Of a stretch of DNA of 64,000 bases, positions 8,292 to 16,188 are shown one piece after another. Position 1 is the first letter of the stretch. The number at the start of each line of letters is the position of its first letter. The stretch is from JAVVHH01 sp964657565 (GTDB lineage: Bacteria; Pseudomonadota; Alphaproteobacteria; Acetobacterales; Acetobacteraceae), in the NCBI GenBank assembly GCA_964657565.1, contig CAZZVQ010000014.1, positions 6,348-70,347 of the forward strand. Direction: 5' to 3'. Both the position numbers and the translations under genes were made by a program. The notes beneath the pieces were generated by a model. It did not search any database. It worked only from the letters and a program-made list of their open reading frames with translations, and was not told where the DNA came from.

Positions 8292-8666
8292 GTGGATGCA
8301 CAGCAAGCCGTTGGAGCCCTGGGCGCCCTCGCGCACGGGCATCGGCTCGCCATCTACCGGATGCTGGTTGAGACTGGATCGGGCGGGCTGTCCGCGGGCC
8401 TGATCGCCGAGCGCGTCGGCGTACCGCCGTCCTCACTCACCTTCCATCTGCACCACCTTCTGCGCGCTGGACTCGTCACCCAGCGCCGGCTGAGCCGACA
8501 ACTCTTCTACGCGGCCGACCTCGACTAAATGAACGGGCTGATCGGGTACTTGACCGAGAGCTGCTGCGGTCGTGGTACGGCCGATCCCGTCTGCGATCCG
8601 TCCCGCGCCCCCGCGGCTCAGTCGACGGCGGCTGTATCCGGTCCCGCACGAAGGAGATCGGCATGA
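8292..8666 (+). pseudogene. arsR: ArsR repressor with premature stop before its As(III) site
   Basis: From GTG 8292 (AAGGA at 8282-8286) the frame encodes an ArsR/SmtB winged helix: LGALAHGHRLAIYRML, then VPPSSLTFHLHHLLRAGLV and a wing RRLSRQLFYAA. A TAA at 8526-8528 ends it at 78 residues. In the same frame the protein resumes directly with MNGLIGYLTESCCGRGTADPVC, the C-terminal sensor carrying the vicinal cysteines, up to a stop at 8664-8666. The intact ArsR at 23.4 kb has the matching LNGLITYMIENCC. The nonsense codon therefore separates the DNA-binding domain from the inducer site. The product may be inactive or an uninducible repressor. Confidence 0.85.
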
Positions 8667-8863
8667 GGCGGCTGTCGGTGCGCATTGCGATTCGCAGCCT
8701 TGTCGGATCGACGCACGTCGGGGGCGCGCTCGTCATGGTCGATCTTCCCGGCTTCGTGGCCGCCCCGCTCGCCGGCGCCGCATGCGGCGCGGCGCTGATC
8801 GGCTGGCTGCTGCGAGAGCCCGCCGGACTCGAAACCCCCGTCGCTGAGGAAGCTGTGCCATGA
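8663..8863 (+). pseudogene. Remnant of an AqpS-type aquaglyceroporin
   Basis: A 66-codon frame starts with an ATGA overlap to the arsR frame and has AAGGAG at 8651-8656, so the translation signals of a real operon gene are kept. The start MRRLSVRIA and the end PGFVAAPLAGAACGAALIGWLLREP resemble the two termini of arsenical aquaglyceroporins found between arsR and arsC in alphaproteobacteria. The roughly 160 residues between, with both NPA motifs, are absent. I read it as an internal-deletion relic. The operon position supports this; the similarity is from memory and short, so the identity is tentative. Confidence 0.5.
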
Positions 8864-9270
8864 GTGTCACGATCTACCACAATCCCGGCTGCGGCACGTC
8901 GCGCAACACGCTGGCCATTATCCGCGCCACGGGCCTCGAGCCCCTGATCATCGAGTATCTGAAGACTCCACCGCGCCGCGCGACCCTGCAGGGACTGGTG
9001 GCGCGGATGGGAGTGCCTCTGCGTCAGATTCTGCGCGAGAAGGGCACGCCGTTCGCCGAGCTCGGGCTGGGCAATCCTTCGATCTCCGACGACGTGCTGC
9101 TGGACGCGGTCGAGGCGCACCCGATCCTGATGAACCGGCCGATCGTGGTCACGCCGAAGGGCGTGGAGCTCTGCCGTCCTTCCGAACTCGTGCTGAGCCT
9201 GCTCGACGGCCCGCTGCCGGAGAACTTCGTCAAGGAGGACGGCGAGCGCGTCTCAGTGAAGCTGTTCTGA
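8860..9270 (+). CDS. arsC: Arsenate reductase, glutaredoxin-dependent
   Basis: A 136-residue ArsC of the E. coli R773 type. The catalytic motif NPGCGTSRNTL puts the active cysteine at residue 11. The family landmarks LKTPPRRATL, REKGTPF, ILMNRPIVVTPKGVELCRPSE and the length all fit. It reduces As(V) to As(III) in the cytosol using glutathione and glutaredoxin. It overlaps the upstream aqpS remnant by four bases and arsH by one, so the operon arrangement is intact even though flanking genes have decayed. Confidence 0.95.
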   Translation: MSVTIYHNPGCGTSRNTLAIIRATGLEPLIIEYLKTPPRRATLQGLVARMGVPLRQILREKGTPFAELGLGNPSISDDVLLDAVEAHPILMNRPIVVTPKGVELCRPSELVLSLLDGPLPENFVKEDGERVSVKLF

Positions 9271-9995
9271 TGGACGGCTTCGACCTGTCCCAAATGCCAG
9301 CCCTGGACCGTGCTCGCTTCGAGGTCCCGACCGCGACTTCTCTGCGTGGTCCCGTGTCCAGCCACATGCCCCGCATCCTGCTGCTGCACGGATCGCTGCG
9401 GGCGCGCTCTTACTCGCGCCTTCTGGCCGACGAGGCGGAGCGGCTGATGGTCGCGATGGGATGCGAGACTCGGCGCTACGACCCGACGGACCTGCCGCTG
9501 CCGGACGGGGCCGATCCCTCGCACCCGAAAATCGCCGAGCTGCGCGCACTGTCACTGTGGTCCGAGGGGCAGGTCTGGAGCAGCCCCGAGCGGCATGGGA
9601 CGCTGTCGGGCGTCATGAAGTGCCAGATCGACTGGCTGCCGCTGGAGCAGGGTGGCGTCCGACCTACCCAGGGCCGCACGCTGGCGGTGATGCAGGTCTC
9701 TGGCGGCAGCCAGTCGTTCAACGCCGTGAACGCGATGCGCCTGCTCGGGCGCTGGATGCGTATGATCACCATCCCCAACCAATCGTCGATTCCCAAGGCC
9801 TACGAGCAGTTCGACGAAGCGGGACGGCTGCCTCCGTCGGCGCTGTACGAGCGGGTCGTGGACGTATGCGAGGAGCTCGTGCGCTTCACCCTGCTCACCC
9901 GCGACAACGCGGACCTCCTCGTGGATCGCTACAGCGAGCGCATCGGCAGGGAGGTCGCGGCCGCGCCCAGCGTCGCCGAAGCCGGCTCAGGGTGA
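9270..9995 (+). CDS. arsH: ArsH NADPH-dependent FMN reductase
   Basis: A 241-residue ArsH flavoprotein. The flavodoxin-like core begins with RILLLHGSLRARSYSRLLADEA (phosphate loop GSLRARS), followed by FMN and tetramer motifs WSSPERHGTLSGVMKCQIDWLPL, the AVMQVSGGSQSFNAVN loop and IPNQSSIPKAYEQFD. ArsH oxidises trivalent organoarsenicals to less toxic pentavalent forms. The N-terminal extension before the core (residues 1-32) is normal for the family and supports the start at 9270. It overlaps arsC by one base and the degenerate permease by four. Confidence 0.95.
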   Translation: MDGFDLSQMPALDRARFEVPTATSLRGPVSSHMPRILLLHGSLRARSYSRLLADEAERLMVAMGCETRRYDPTDLPLPDGADPSHPKIAELRALSLWSEGQVWSSPERHGTLSGVMKCQIDWLPLEQGGVRPTQGRTLAVMQVSGGSQSFNAVNAMRLLGRWMRMITIPNQSSIPKAYEQFDEAGRLPPSALYERVVDVCEELVRFTLLTRDNADLLVDRYSERIGREVAAAPSVAEAGSG

Positions 9996-10482
9996 GCGTC
10001 GAGCACGGCCGTGCTCGATGGCTGGTCGTCGCCGCCTTGGGCACAGCGCAGACCCTGGCGTGGGCCAGCAAGCTACTATCTCCCGGCTGGGCGGCCGACT
10101 GCCTCGGCTGGGCTGCGCTGGGCGCTGGCATGGCGCTCGGCTTGTACGACGCGGCGTTCGCGACGCTCTACGGGCGCGCAGCTTGGGGACCGATCACCGG
10201 CATCACGCTGATCGCAGGGCTTTCCAGCACGGTCGGCTGGCCCCTCTCGACGGTGCTCCTTACGCGCACAGCTGGCGGGCGGCATGTCTCGCGTGGGCCG
10301 CAATGCATCTGTTCGTGGGTTTGCCGTTGAACCGGCTGGTCGTGCCGGACGCTTCAAGAGCCGCCGGTGAGCCGTCGCCAGTCGACGGAGCTGCGGCGGG
10401 CGGCCGACGCTCGATGGCACTGCTTGCGTTTGCGTTCGCGGCAACGGAGTCCCGTACAGGTCGGCCGCAGCCTGGCAGATGA
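9992..10482 (+). pseudogene. Degenerate MFS exporter of the ars operon
   Basis: GTG 9992 overlaps the arsH stop and begins ARWLVVAALGTAQTLAWAS, the usual N-terminus of the MFS permease found after arsH in many alphaproteobacterial ars operons. The typical next words (SYYLPA) appear only in another frame. Then LGAGMALGLYDAAF and GPITGITLIAGLSSTVGWPLS return in the first frame, and WRAACLAWAAMHLFVGLPLNRLV appears in a third frame after about 10260. At least two frameshifts and a large internal deletion are needed, and the C-terminal half is missing. The operon has therefore lost its exporter. Confidence 0.75.
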
Positions 10483-10577
10483 TGCCGTCGAGACGCGGGC
10501 AACAGCCGGCTCCTCGAACCGGCTCCGAGGATCGTCCGGCGGAGCCCTGGCCAAGGTCCACCCGCCCCGGCACCGTC

Positions 10578-11699
10578 TCAAAGCCTCAGAACGGAATAGA
10601 GGACCCAGGCGATCAACGCCGCGCACGGGAGAGTGAGCACCCAGGACGCCACAATCGCCGACATCGTGCGGTAGTTCGCCTGTCCCGTCGTGAGGCCGAT
10701 ACCGTAGAGCGAGCCCACAGCCACATGGGTCGTCGACACGGGCAAGCCATTCAAGCTGGCGGCCAGCACGAGCGCTGCGGTCGACAAATTCGCCGCCAAT
10801 CCCTGACCCGGGTTCATCGTTGTGATCTTGCGGCTCATTGTCTCCGCGACGCGACGCGCGCCCAGCAACCCTCCGGCGGCCATCGCCGCGCCCGCGGTCA
10901 TGACCGCGTTCGTGGGCGCCAGCCAATGGACGACCAGCAGCACGCCGGCGATCTTCGGCGTGTCGTTCAAACCGCGCGCAAAGGAAACTAGGCCGGAGCT
11001 CGCGAAGAGCCCGATACCGATGATCCGCTGCGCATCGACGCCGATCAAAGACCCCGAGTACCTCTGCGTGCAACGCGTAACCTCGTAGTCTGCGAACGCC
11101 ATGAGCGGATCCGGCGAGGCAGACAGGGCGAACGCGCTGCTACCCATCGGAACGGGCACCAGATGCTCCTTCACGCCGACGCAGATGCACCATTGCTTCG
11201 CCAGCCCCATCCTCCATCGCGCCGCATGGAAGGCCACATAGACGACCGCACCCAGGGCCACGGCGAGGACGGGGCTGAGCAGGAGGGGGACCACGAAGCT
11301 CTTGTCGAGCGCGCCGAGGCTCACGCGATCGAAGCCGTCGGCCCAGCCGGCCCCGATCAAGGCGCCGAGCAGGCCGTGCGTCGTCGACACCGGAAACCCC
11401 AGCCGTGTGGCCAGAACAACGGTGGCCCCGGCCCCTGCGGCGACTGCGAGCAGGAACGACGGATCGCTCGTCATCGCGTCGGGCACAAGGCCTTTCCCGG
11501 AGAACTTCTTGAGCAGCACCTCGGCGAGGAACACGGAGGCGACCGAGCCCGCGAGAGTCGTGAGCGTTCCCCATGTTATCGAGGTCCGGTAGTCCGCCGT
11601 GCCGCTACCGTAGATGCTCGCCACGCCCTTGAAGTTGTCGTTGGCCCCATTCGAGAAGGCCAGAAAGCACGCAGATGCCAGCAGCAGCGGCAGAATCAT
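10578..11699 (-). CDS. pit: PiT-family inorganic phosphate transporter
   Basis: A 373-residue integral membrane protein with the duplicated PiT signatures: FSNGANDNFKGVASIYGSG near the N-terminus with FPVSTTHGLLGALIGAGWA, and in the second half FARGLNDTPKIAGVLL and LPVSTTHVAVGSLYGIG. It imports phosphate with protons or metal ions. It is the last gene of the minus-strand arsenic cluster, 53 bases after aioA. Phosphate permeases often accompany arsenite oxidase genes, probably to keep phosphate uptake going while arsenate is produced. The start was placed at MILPLLLASACF, right before the first membrane segment; codons upstream of it do not look coding. Confidence 0.93.
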   Translation of the reverse strand: MILPLLLASACFLAFSNGANDNFKGVASIYGSGTADYRTSITWGTLTTLAGSVASVFLAEVLLKKFSGKGLVPDAMTSDPSFLLAVAAGAGATVVLATRLGFPVSTTHGLLGALIGAGWADGFDRVSLGALDKSFVVPLLLSPVLAVALGAVVYVAFHAARWRMGLAKQWCICVGVKEHLVPVPMGSSAFALSASPDPLMAFADYEVTRCTQRYSGSLIGVDAQRIIGIGLFASSGLVSFARGLNDTPKIAGVLLVVHWLAPTNAVMTAGAAMAAGGLLGARRVAETMSRKITTMNPGQGLAANLSTAALVLAASLNGLPVSTTHVAVGSLYGIGLTTGQANYRTMSAIVASWVLTLPCAALIAWVLYSVLRL

Positions 11700-11752
11700 G
11701 AGGACGCCTCGTTCGTTGTGCCAGACGCGTGTTTTCGGGCTCGCTTGGGAGT

Positions 11753-14290
11753 TCAGCCGGCTGCGTATTCCTGCGTCTTGAACGAGAGGTGCCGCACGAG
11801 CTCCGGTGCGTCGGCGATCTTCCTGATGCCTGCCCAGGTCTGCTTGTAGTTCGGTATGATCAGCTCGTTCGTGGCCTTGCTGACAACGTTCCCCACGACG
11901 CCCGTGGGATAGGCGAACAGCATGAAAGCCTGCCTCTTTCGAGCGCTGTCGGTGGGCCACGCCATCGCCTGTGTCGAGCCGTTGTCGTTGAACACCTCCA
12001 CCAGGTCGCCGGACTTCAGGCCAAGCTCGCTCATGTCGGCCGGGCTGATCTGGATGAACGGGAGCGGGAAACGGTCCGTCACGAAGTCGTTCGCCTGATC
12101 GAGGTAAGCCGACTGCCAGACGTGATTGGTGCGTCCGTTGTTGATGAGGAACGGGTACTTGTCCTTCTCGACCTGCTTGCCGTCAGCCATCAGCCCTCGC
12201 CACGCGGCGACCGCGAAAACCGCCTTGCCGTCCGGCTTGTTGAACTTGCCGTCCGCGTACAGACGCTTGGTCCCCTTGATCCGCTGCTCGCCGGACGTCG
12301 GAACGACCGGGGTTGGGCGCTCGGTCTGGATGACCTCGTTCCCGCGCAAGGCGTTATCGCCCTCCAGGCCGGTCGCCGGCTCCTGAAACCCGTTCGTTCC
12401 CATCGCTCGAAGCCGCGCGTAGGTCACGAACTCGCCGCCCTTCTCATGGCGGTGGTAGCCGTCCATGAAGGCGTCCTCCTCGGTCGTCCAGTCGTAGCCC
12501 TTGAACCGGTCGGCGGTCGCGTCGTCCCCGGCCTCTCGCCACGAGCGTTCCAGGCCCTGCGCCAGCTTCGCCACGATCAGGCTGTCAGGCAGGGCGCGGC
12601 CGGGCGGATCCATGTAGCGCTCGGTCAGGCGCATGCGCCGCTCGCCGTTCATGCTGGTCAGGTTACACTCGCCCGACGTCGCCGCCGGAAGCATGACGTG
12701 GGCGCAGGAGCCGATGCGCGTGGGCACGATGTCCACGTCGACGACGAACAGCCCGCCCTGCGCGATGGCATCCATGATCACCTTCACTTGCGCCGGGCGG
12801 TCGCCCGCGGGCACGCTGTCCATGGCGGTCTTCACCAGCCCGGTCCGGCGCTGATACGCGAGCTTGAACTCCGACGCGTTCAGCGAGGTCTTGAAGTGAT
12901 CGCAGCCCCAGATGTGGTGGACGCCGCCCTTCCCGCCGATGACGAGCTGGTCGACGTATGCGGCGGGCTTGCCGACATGTCCGTCTGGCGGCCGCGAATA
13001 CCCCTCCTGGTGGCCGCCCATCCGGACGCATCCCCCGCCCGGCCGGCCGATGTTGCCGGTCGCCAGCGCGACGTTCACGAGCGCCTGGTTGGTGCGGTAG
13101 TTGTCGTTGCCCCAGATCAGGCCCTTCTCGTAAGCGAACATCGTGCGGCGGCGGGCCGCGCTGCCCTTCGGTTCCGCGATCCAGGAAGCTGCCTTTCGGA
13201 TGTCCGAAGGGTCGAGCCCGGTAATCGCGGCAGCCTCTTCGACGCTCGTCCTGTTTCCTTCGACCGCCTGATCGAAGCCGCTGGTGCTCGCGTCGATGAA
13301 GGTGTGGTCGACCCATCCCTTGGCAGCGACCTCGGTCAGCAGAGCGTTGAACAGGACCATGTCCGTGCCGGGGTTGACGGCAAGATGCAGGACGCGGTCC
13401 TTGCCCGCCTCCGCCTCGCAGGCGGCGACCGTCGGTGTTCGCCTCGGATCGACGATCACGATCCTTGCGGGCGCGACAGGCTCGGCACCGAATTCGGACT
13501 TCCTCTTGGCCAAGCTGCTCCCACGCAGGTTTGGGACCCAGTGGTTCAGGAAGTAGTTCGTCTGGGTCTCAAGCGGATTGCAGCCGACCGCGAAGATCGT
13601 GTCCGCTAGTTCCGCGTCCTCGTAGCAGTTGTTCAACTCGCCCACGCCCATGTCGCGGGTGCCGTGGACCTCGGAGTTGTAAGCGGGCCGGTTGTGGATG
13701 CGGATGTTCCTGACCTTCATGCTCTCGAAGTAGAGCTTGCCGGTCGCCCAGGTGTTCTCGTAGCCCCCGCCGGCACCGCCGTGGTCGTAGGCCGAGACCA
13801 GCAGGCCGTCCTCGCCCTGCGCTTGCACCACCCGCCGGGTCACCTCGGCGACCAGACTGATCGCGTCGTCCCAAGACGTCGGCTTGAGGTCGCCGTAGCG
13901 CCAGATCATCGGGTCCGTGAGCCGCTGCGCCTGGGTCCCCGTCGTCTGTGAGAACGAGTTCTCCCCCATCCTCGATCCGCGGATTGAGCCGAGGCCTGAG
14001 TTCACCTCGCAGTTTCGATCCGGCATGATGACGAGATGGACGTCTTGGCCGTCCTGCTTGACGATGTTGTACATCGACGGGCTGAACCAGCCGATCGCCT
14101 CCGCGCCCTGCTGCTTGCTTAGGTCGGCCTCGAAGACATTCTGCGAGGGCTTGGGACCGCCCTGCTTGTCCACCGGCCACGACACCGCGTGATAGCCGCA
14201 GCCGACGATGCAGTAGTGGCAGACCACGTTCTGCACCCTGGCGTCCCGGGGCGGGATCGGCAGACGGTCGACGTTGCGCTTGTATGCCAT
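11753..14290 (-). CDS. aioA: Arsenite oxidase large subunit, molybdopterin
   Basis: An 845-residue molybdoenzyme of the DMSO reductase superfamily that oxidises As(III) to As(V) in the periplasm. The N-terminus carries the 3Fe-4S ligands Cys24, Cys27 and Cys31 in VVCHYCIVGCGYH, the C-x2-C-x3-C pattern specific to AioA. Other landmarks are NSGLGSIRGSRMGENSFS, YENTWATGKLYF, IHNRPAYNSEVHGTRDMGVGELNN, GCNPLETQTNYFLNHWVPN and VVDVDIVPTRIGSCAHVMLPAA. It has no signal peptide and would be exported with AioB, as is known for this family. It lies 9 bases after aioB and is full length. Its place in a cluster with ArsL-type biosynthesis genes is unusual. Confidence 0.97.
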   Translation of the reverse strand: MAYKRNVDRLPIPPRDARVQNVVCHYCIVGCGYHAVSWPVDKQGGPKPSQNVFEADLSKQQGAEAIGWFSPSMYNIVKQDGQDVHLVIMPDRNCEVNSGLGSIRGSRMGENSFSQTTGTQAQRLTDPMIWRYGDLKPTSWDDAISLVAEVTRRVVQAQGEDGLLVSAYDHGGAGGGYENTWATGKLYFESMKVRNIRIHNRPAYNSEVHGTRDMGVGELNNCYEDAELADTIFAVGCNPLETQTNYFLNHWVPNLRGSSLAKRKSEFGAEPVAPARIVIVDPRRTPTVAACEAEAGKDRVLHLAVNPGTDMVLFNALLTEVAAKGWVDHTFIDASTSGFDQAVEGNRTSVEEAAAITGLDPSDIRKAASWIAEPKGSAARRRTMFAYEKGLIWGNDNYRTNQALVNVALATGNIGRPGGGCVRMGGHQEGYSRPPDGHVGKPAAYVDQLVIGGKGGVHHIWGCDHFKTSLNASEFKLAYQRRTGLVKTAMDSVPAGDRPAQVKVIMDAIAQGGLFVVDVDIVPTRIGSCAHVMLPAATSGECNLTSMNGERRMRLTERYMDPPGRALPDSLIVAKLAQGLERSWREAGDDATADRFKGYDWTTEEDAFMDGYHRHEKGGEFVTYARLRAMGTNGFQEPATGLEGDNALRGNEVIQTERPTPVVPTSGEQRIKGTKRLYADGKFNKPDGKAVFAVAAWRGLMADGKQVEKDKYPFLINNGRTNHVWQSAYLDQANDFVTDRFPLPFIQISPADMSELGLKSGDLVEVFNDNGSTQAMAWPTDSARKRQAFMLFAYPTGVVGNVVSKATNELIIPNYKQTWAGIRKIADAPELVRHLSFKTQEYAAG

Positions 14291-14299
14291 GAGTGCGCC

Positions 14300-14833
14300 C
14301 TACCCGGCTGAGGTGAGAACGTTGGACAGACGGCCGTAGAGCAGCTCGTCGACACCTTCGGCGTAGATGTCGTTCCCCTGCAACCGAAGGCGGAACTGGG
14401 GCAGGTTCTGCGTCGCGTGGCCCCAGATCTGCAGGCCGCCTTTCTCCACGTCGAAGCGGCTGTAGTGGCCGGGGCAGTTCAGCGTCCGGTCCTCCGCGTT
14501 GTAGGCCAGGGGAATGCCCTTGTGCGGGCACATCGTGCTGAACGCGACGAGGTCGCCGTCAGGTCCCGCGCCACCTTCCACTCTCGCGCCGAACTTGATC
14601 AGAACGCCGGGGCTGTCGTCGTCCGGATAGAAGATCTGGACCGGCTCGTTGATCTTCACTTTGGACAGCACTGCGATTTTCGCGACCGGGTAGGCGACCC
14701 GAGCGAGCGCAGGGGCGGCCTGCGCCGATGACGTCGGCAGAGCCGCAGCGGCCGTCGCCCCGGCCAACCCTGCGGCTGTGCGCGCGAAGAAGGACCGGCG
14801 ACCGACGTCGACGAGTTTCTCACAGTGGGTCAC
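14300..14833 (-). CDS. aioB: Arsenite oxidase Rieske small subunit
   Basis: A 177-residue Rieske 2Fe-2S protein. A twin-arginine signal (GRRSFF at residues 11-16, hydrophobic stretch, Ala-rich cleavage region near residue 40) directs the AioAB complex to the periplasm. The cluster ligands are Cys102 and His104 in MCPHKG and Cys120 and His123 in NCPGHYS. The extra cysteines that form the disulfide in some Rieske proteins are absent, as in alphaproteobacterial AioB. It passes electrons from AioA to a cytochrome or azurin; no such acceptor gene lies next to it. It directly precedes aioA in the operon. Confidence 0.95.
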   Translation of the reverse strand: MTHCEKLVDVGRRSFFARTAAGLAGATAAAALPTSSAQAAPALARVAYPVAKIAVLSKVKINEPVQIFYPDDDSPGVLIKFGARVEGGAGPDGDLVAFSTMCPHKGIPLAYNAEDRTLNCPGHYSRFDVEKGGLQIWGHATQNLPQFRLRLQGNDIYAEGVDELLYGRLSNVLTSAG

Positions 14834-14865
14834 TAGCTAGGCGCTCCTCGAAAGGGTTGAACAGG

Positions 14866-16188
14866 TCATCGGCAGCACAGCGAGTTCTCGCGCTTGATCT
14901 CGGCGGCAGCCCGTGCGGAGACCTCGGGAGGCGCCTCGACCATGAGGTCGCAGAACCATCTGCCAAGCGAAGAGAGGTCGGCCTCGATCGAACGCCCGTT
15001 TTCGCCGGCGATGACGAACTCCGCGATGTGATCGCAGCACCAGGTGGCTGAAGACAGCACCTGCCCGACGCCGACGTTCACGGCGACGTCGCGGACCTTG
15101 CCTGCGGACACGTCGGGCATCGCAGACAGCATCGTGCCGTGCCGCGGCGGCACGCCGATCCATCCCAGAAGCTCGGAAGGAATGAGGCCTAGCCGGTCTC
15201 GAGACAGCCTCGGCCACTCAAGCTCCAGGCCGCATGAAGCTCGGGCGACCGCCTGGTTCAGGTCGATCCCGAAGGCGTGCCGAAGCGTCCGATGGATGCA
15301 GCCGCCAGCGGGACGGCTGGCGATCTCGCAGAGCACGAGCTCGTCCTGCGGCGTGTGGAAGACCTCGCAGTGGAACGCCATGACCGGGGCCGGGGGCATC
15401 GCCGCCAACACGTTCGCCGCGAAGTCCCTGAGTTGAGCCGTCAGCGGATCGTCGATCGGCAGCAGCCAGCTTCCGTGGAGCTTCGAGTCCTGGTACGAGA
15501 GGCCGGCTCCCATGTAGCGCGCGGGCCAAACGAACTCGATCCGCCCGTCCACGACCAAGCCGTCGACGTGGAAGAACTCGCCTTCGACGAAGCGCTCCAC
15601 GAGGGTCCGCGCAAGCCCTTGGAAGTCGAAGAGCGCGTCGGAATGGTCCATGATCAAGGAGCCGAGCTGCTCTTCGTCGCGCACGATCTCGGTGCCGTTC
15701 CCGCCGCTGCCGCTGCGAGGCTTGACGACGACAGGGAACCCGTGGCGCTTCACGAACGCCTGCAGATCGAGCGGCGACGAGACGGTCGCGTACGCCGCCA
15801 CCGGAATGCCGGCCGCCGCCGCGCGCTCCTTCATGGTCAGCTTGTCTCTGAAGGCGATGGCACCGGCCGTCGTCTGGCCGGCGATCCCGAAGGCCTCGCG
15901 CAGCTGCGCCGCACGGACCAGGTCGAACTCGGTGGGGCCGAGCACCACATCGAACGGGTTCTCGGCGTGCAGCTCGATCGCCAAGGCCTCCACCAGCGGG
16001 CTGCTGTTGAAGTCGGCGAGGAGGTAGACCTCCTTGAAGCAATCGGCAGCGCCGTTGGCCAGCTCGGCGTCCTCGTCGCGCGCCGGGTCGCCCGCCGCGA
16101 TGACAACGGCCTCCACCTCGCCCGGTTCGAACCACCCGTCACCTACGCGAAGCGACATCCGGCGCGAGTCGATGATCAGGACTCTCAT
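14866..16188 (-). CDS. ATP-grasp ligase with C-terminal Cys-Cys
   Basis: A 440-residue ATP-grasp enzyme. The preATP domain (about 1-115) ends at FRDKLTMKERAAAAGIPV. The ATP loop is FPVVVKPRSGSGGNGTEIV, with Lys156. The C-terminal lobe has EGEFFHVDGLVVDGRIEF and the metal-binding LCEIASRPAGG. Such enzymes activate a carboxylate as an acyl phosphate and join it to an amine or thiol. The protein ends in NSLCCR, with Cys438 and Cys439. Its ATG overlaps the ABC exporter stop by four bases. In this cluster it could ligate an arsenic-containing amino acid to another amino acid, as in peptide-type phosphinothricin products. The substrate is inferred, not seen. Confidence 0.85.
   Translation of the reverse strand: MRVLIIDSRRMSLRVGDGWFEPGEVEAVVIAAGDPARDEDAELANGAADCFKEVYLLADFNSSPLVEALAIELHAENPFDVVLGPTEFDLVRAAQLREAFGIAGQTTAGAIAFRDKLTMKERAAAAGIPVAAYATVSSPLDLQAFVKRHGFPVVVKPRSGSGGNGTEIVRDEEQLGSLIMDHSDALFDFQGLARTLVERFVEGEFFHVDGLVVDGRIEFVWPARYMGAGLSYQDSKLHGSWLLPIDDPLTAQLRDFAANVLAAMPPAPVMAFHCEVFHTPQDELVLCEIASRPAGGCIHRTLRHAFGIDLNQAVARASCGLELEWPRLSRDRLGLIPSELLGWIGVPPRHGTMLSAMPDVSAGKVRDVAVNVGVGQVLSSATWCCDHIAEFVIAGENGRSIEADLSSLGRWFCDLMVEAPPEVSARAAAEIKRENSLCCR

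Noticed and set aside
11729..13609. Long open frame antisense to aioA
   Set aside because: It mirrors aioA codons in GC-rich DNA, has no recognisable domain, and aioA is unmistakable.
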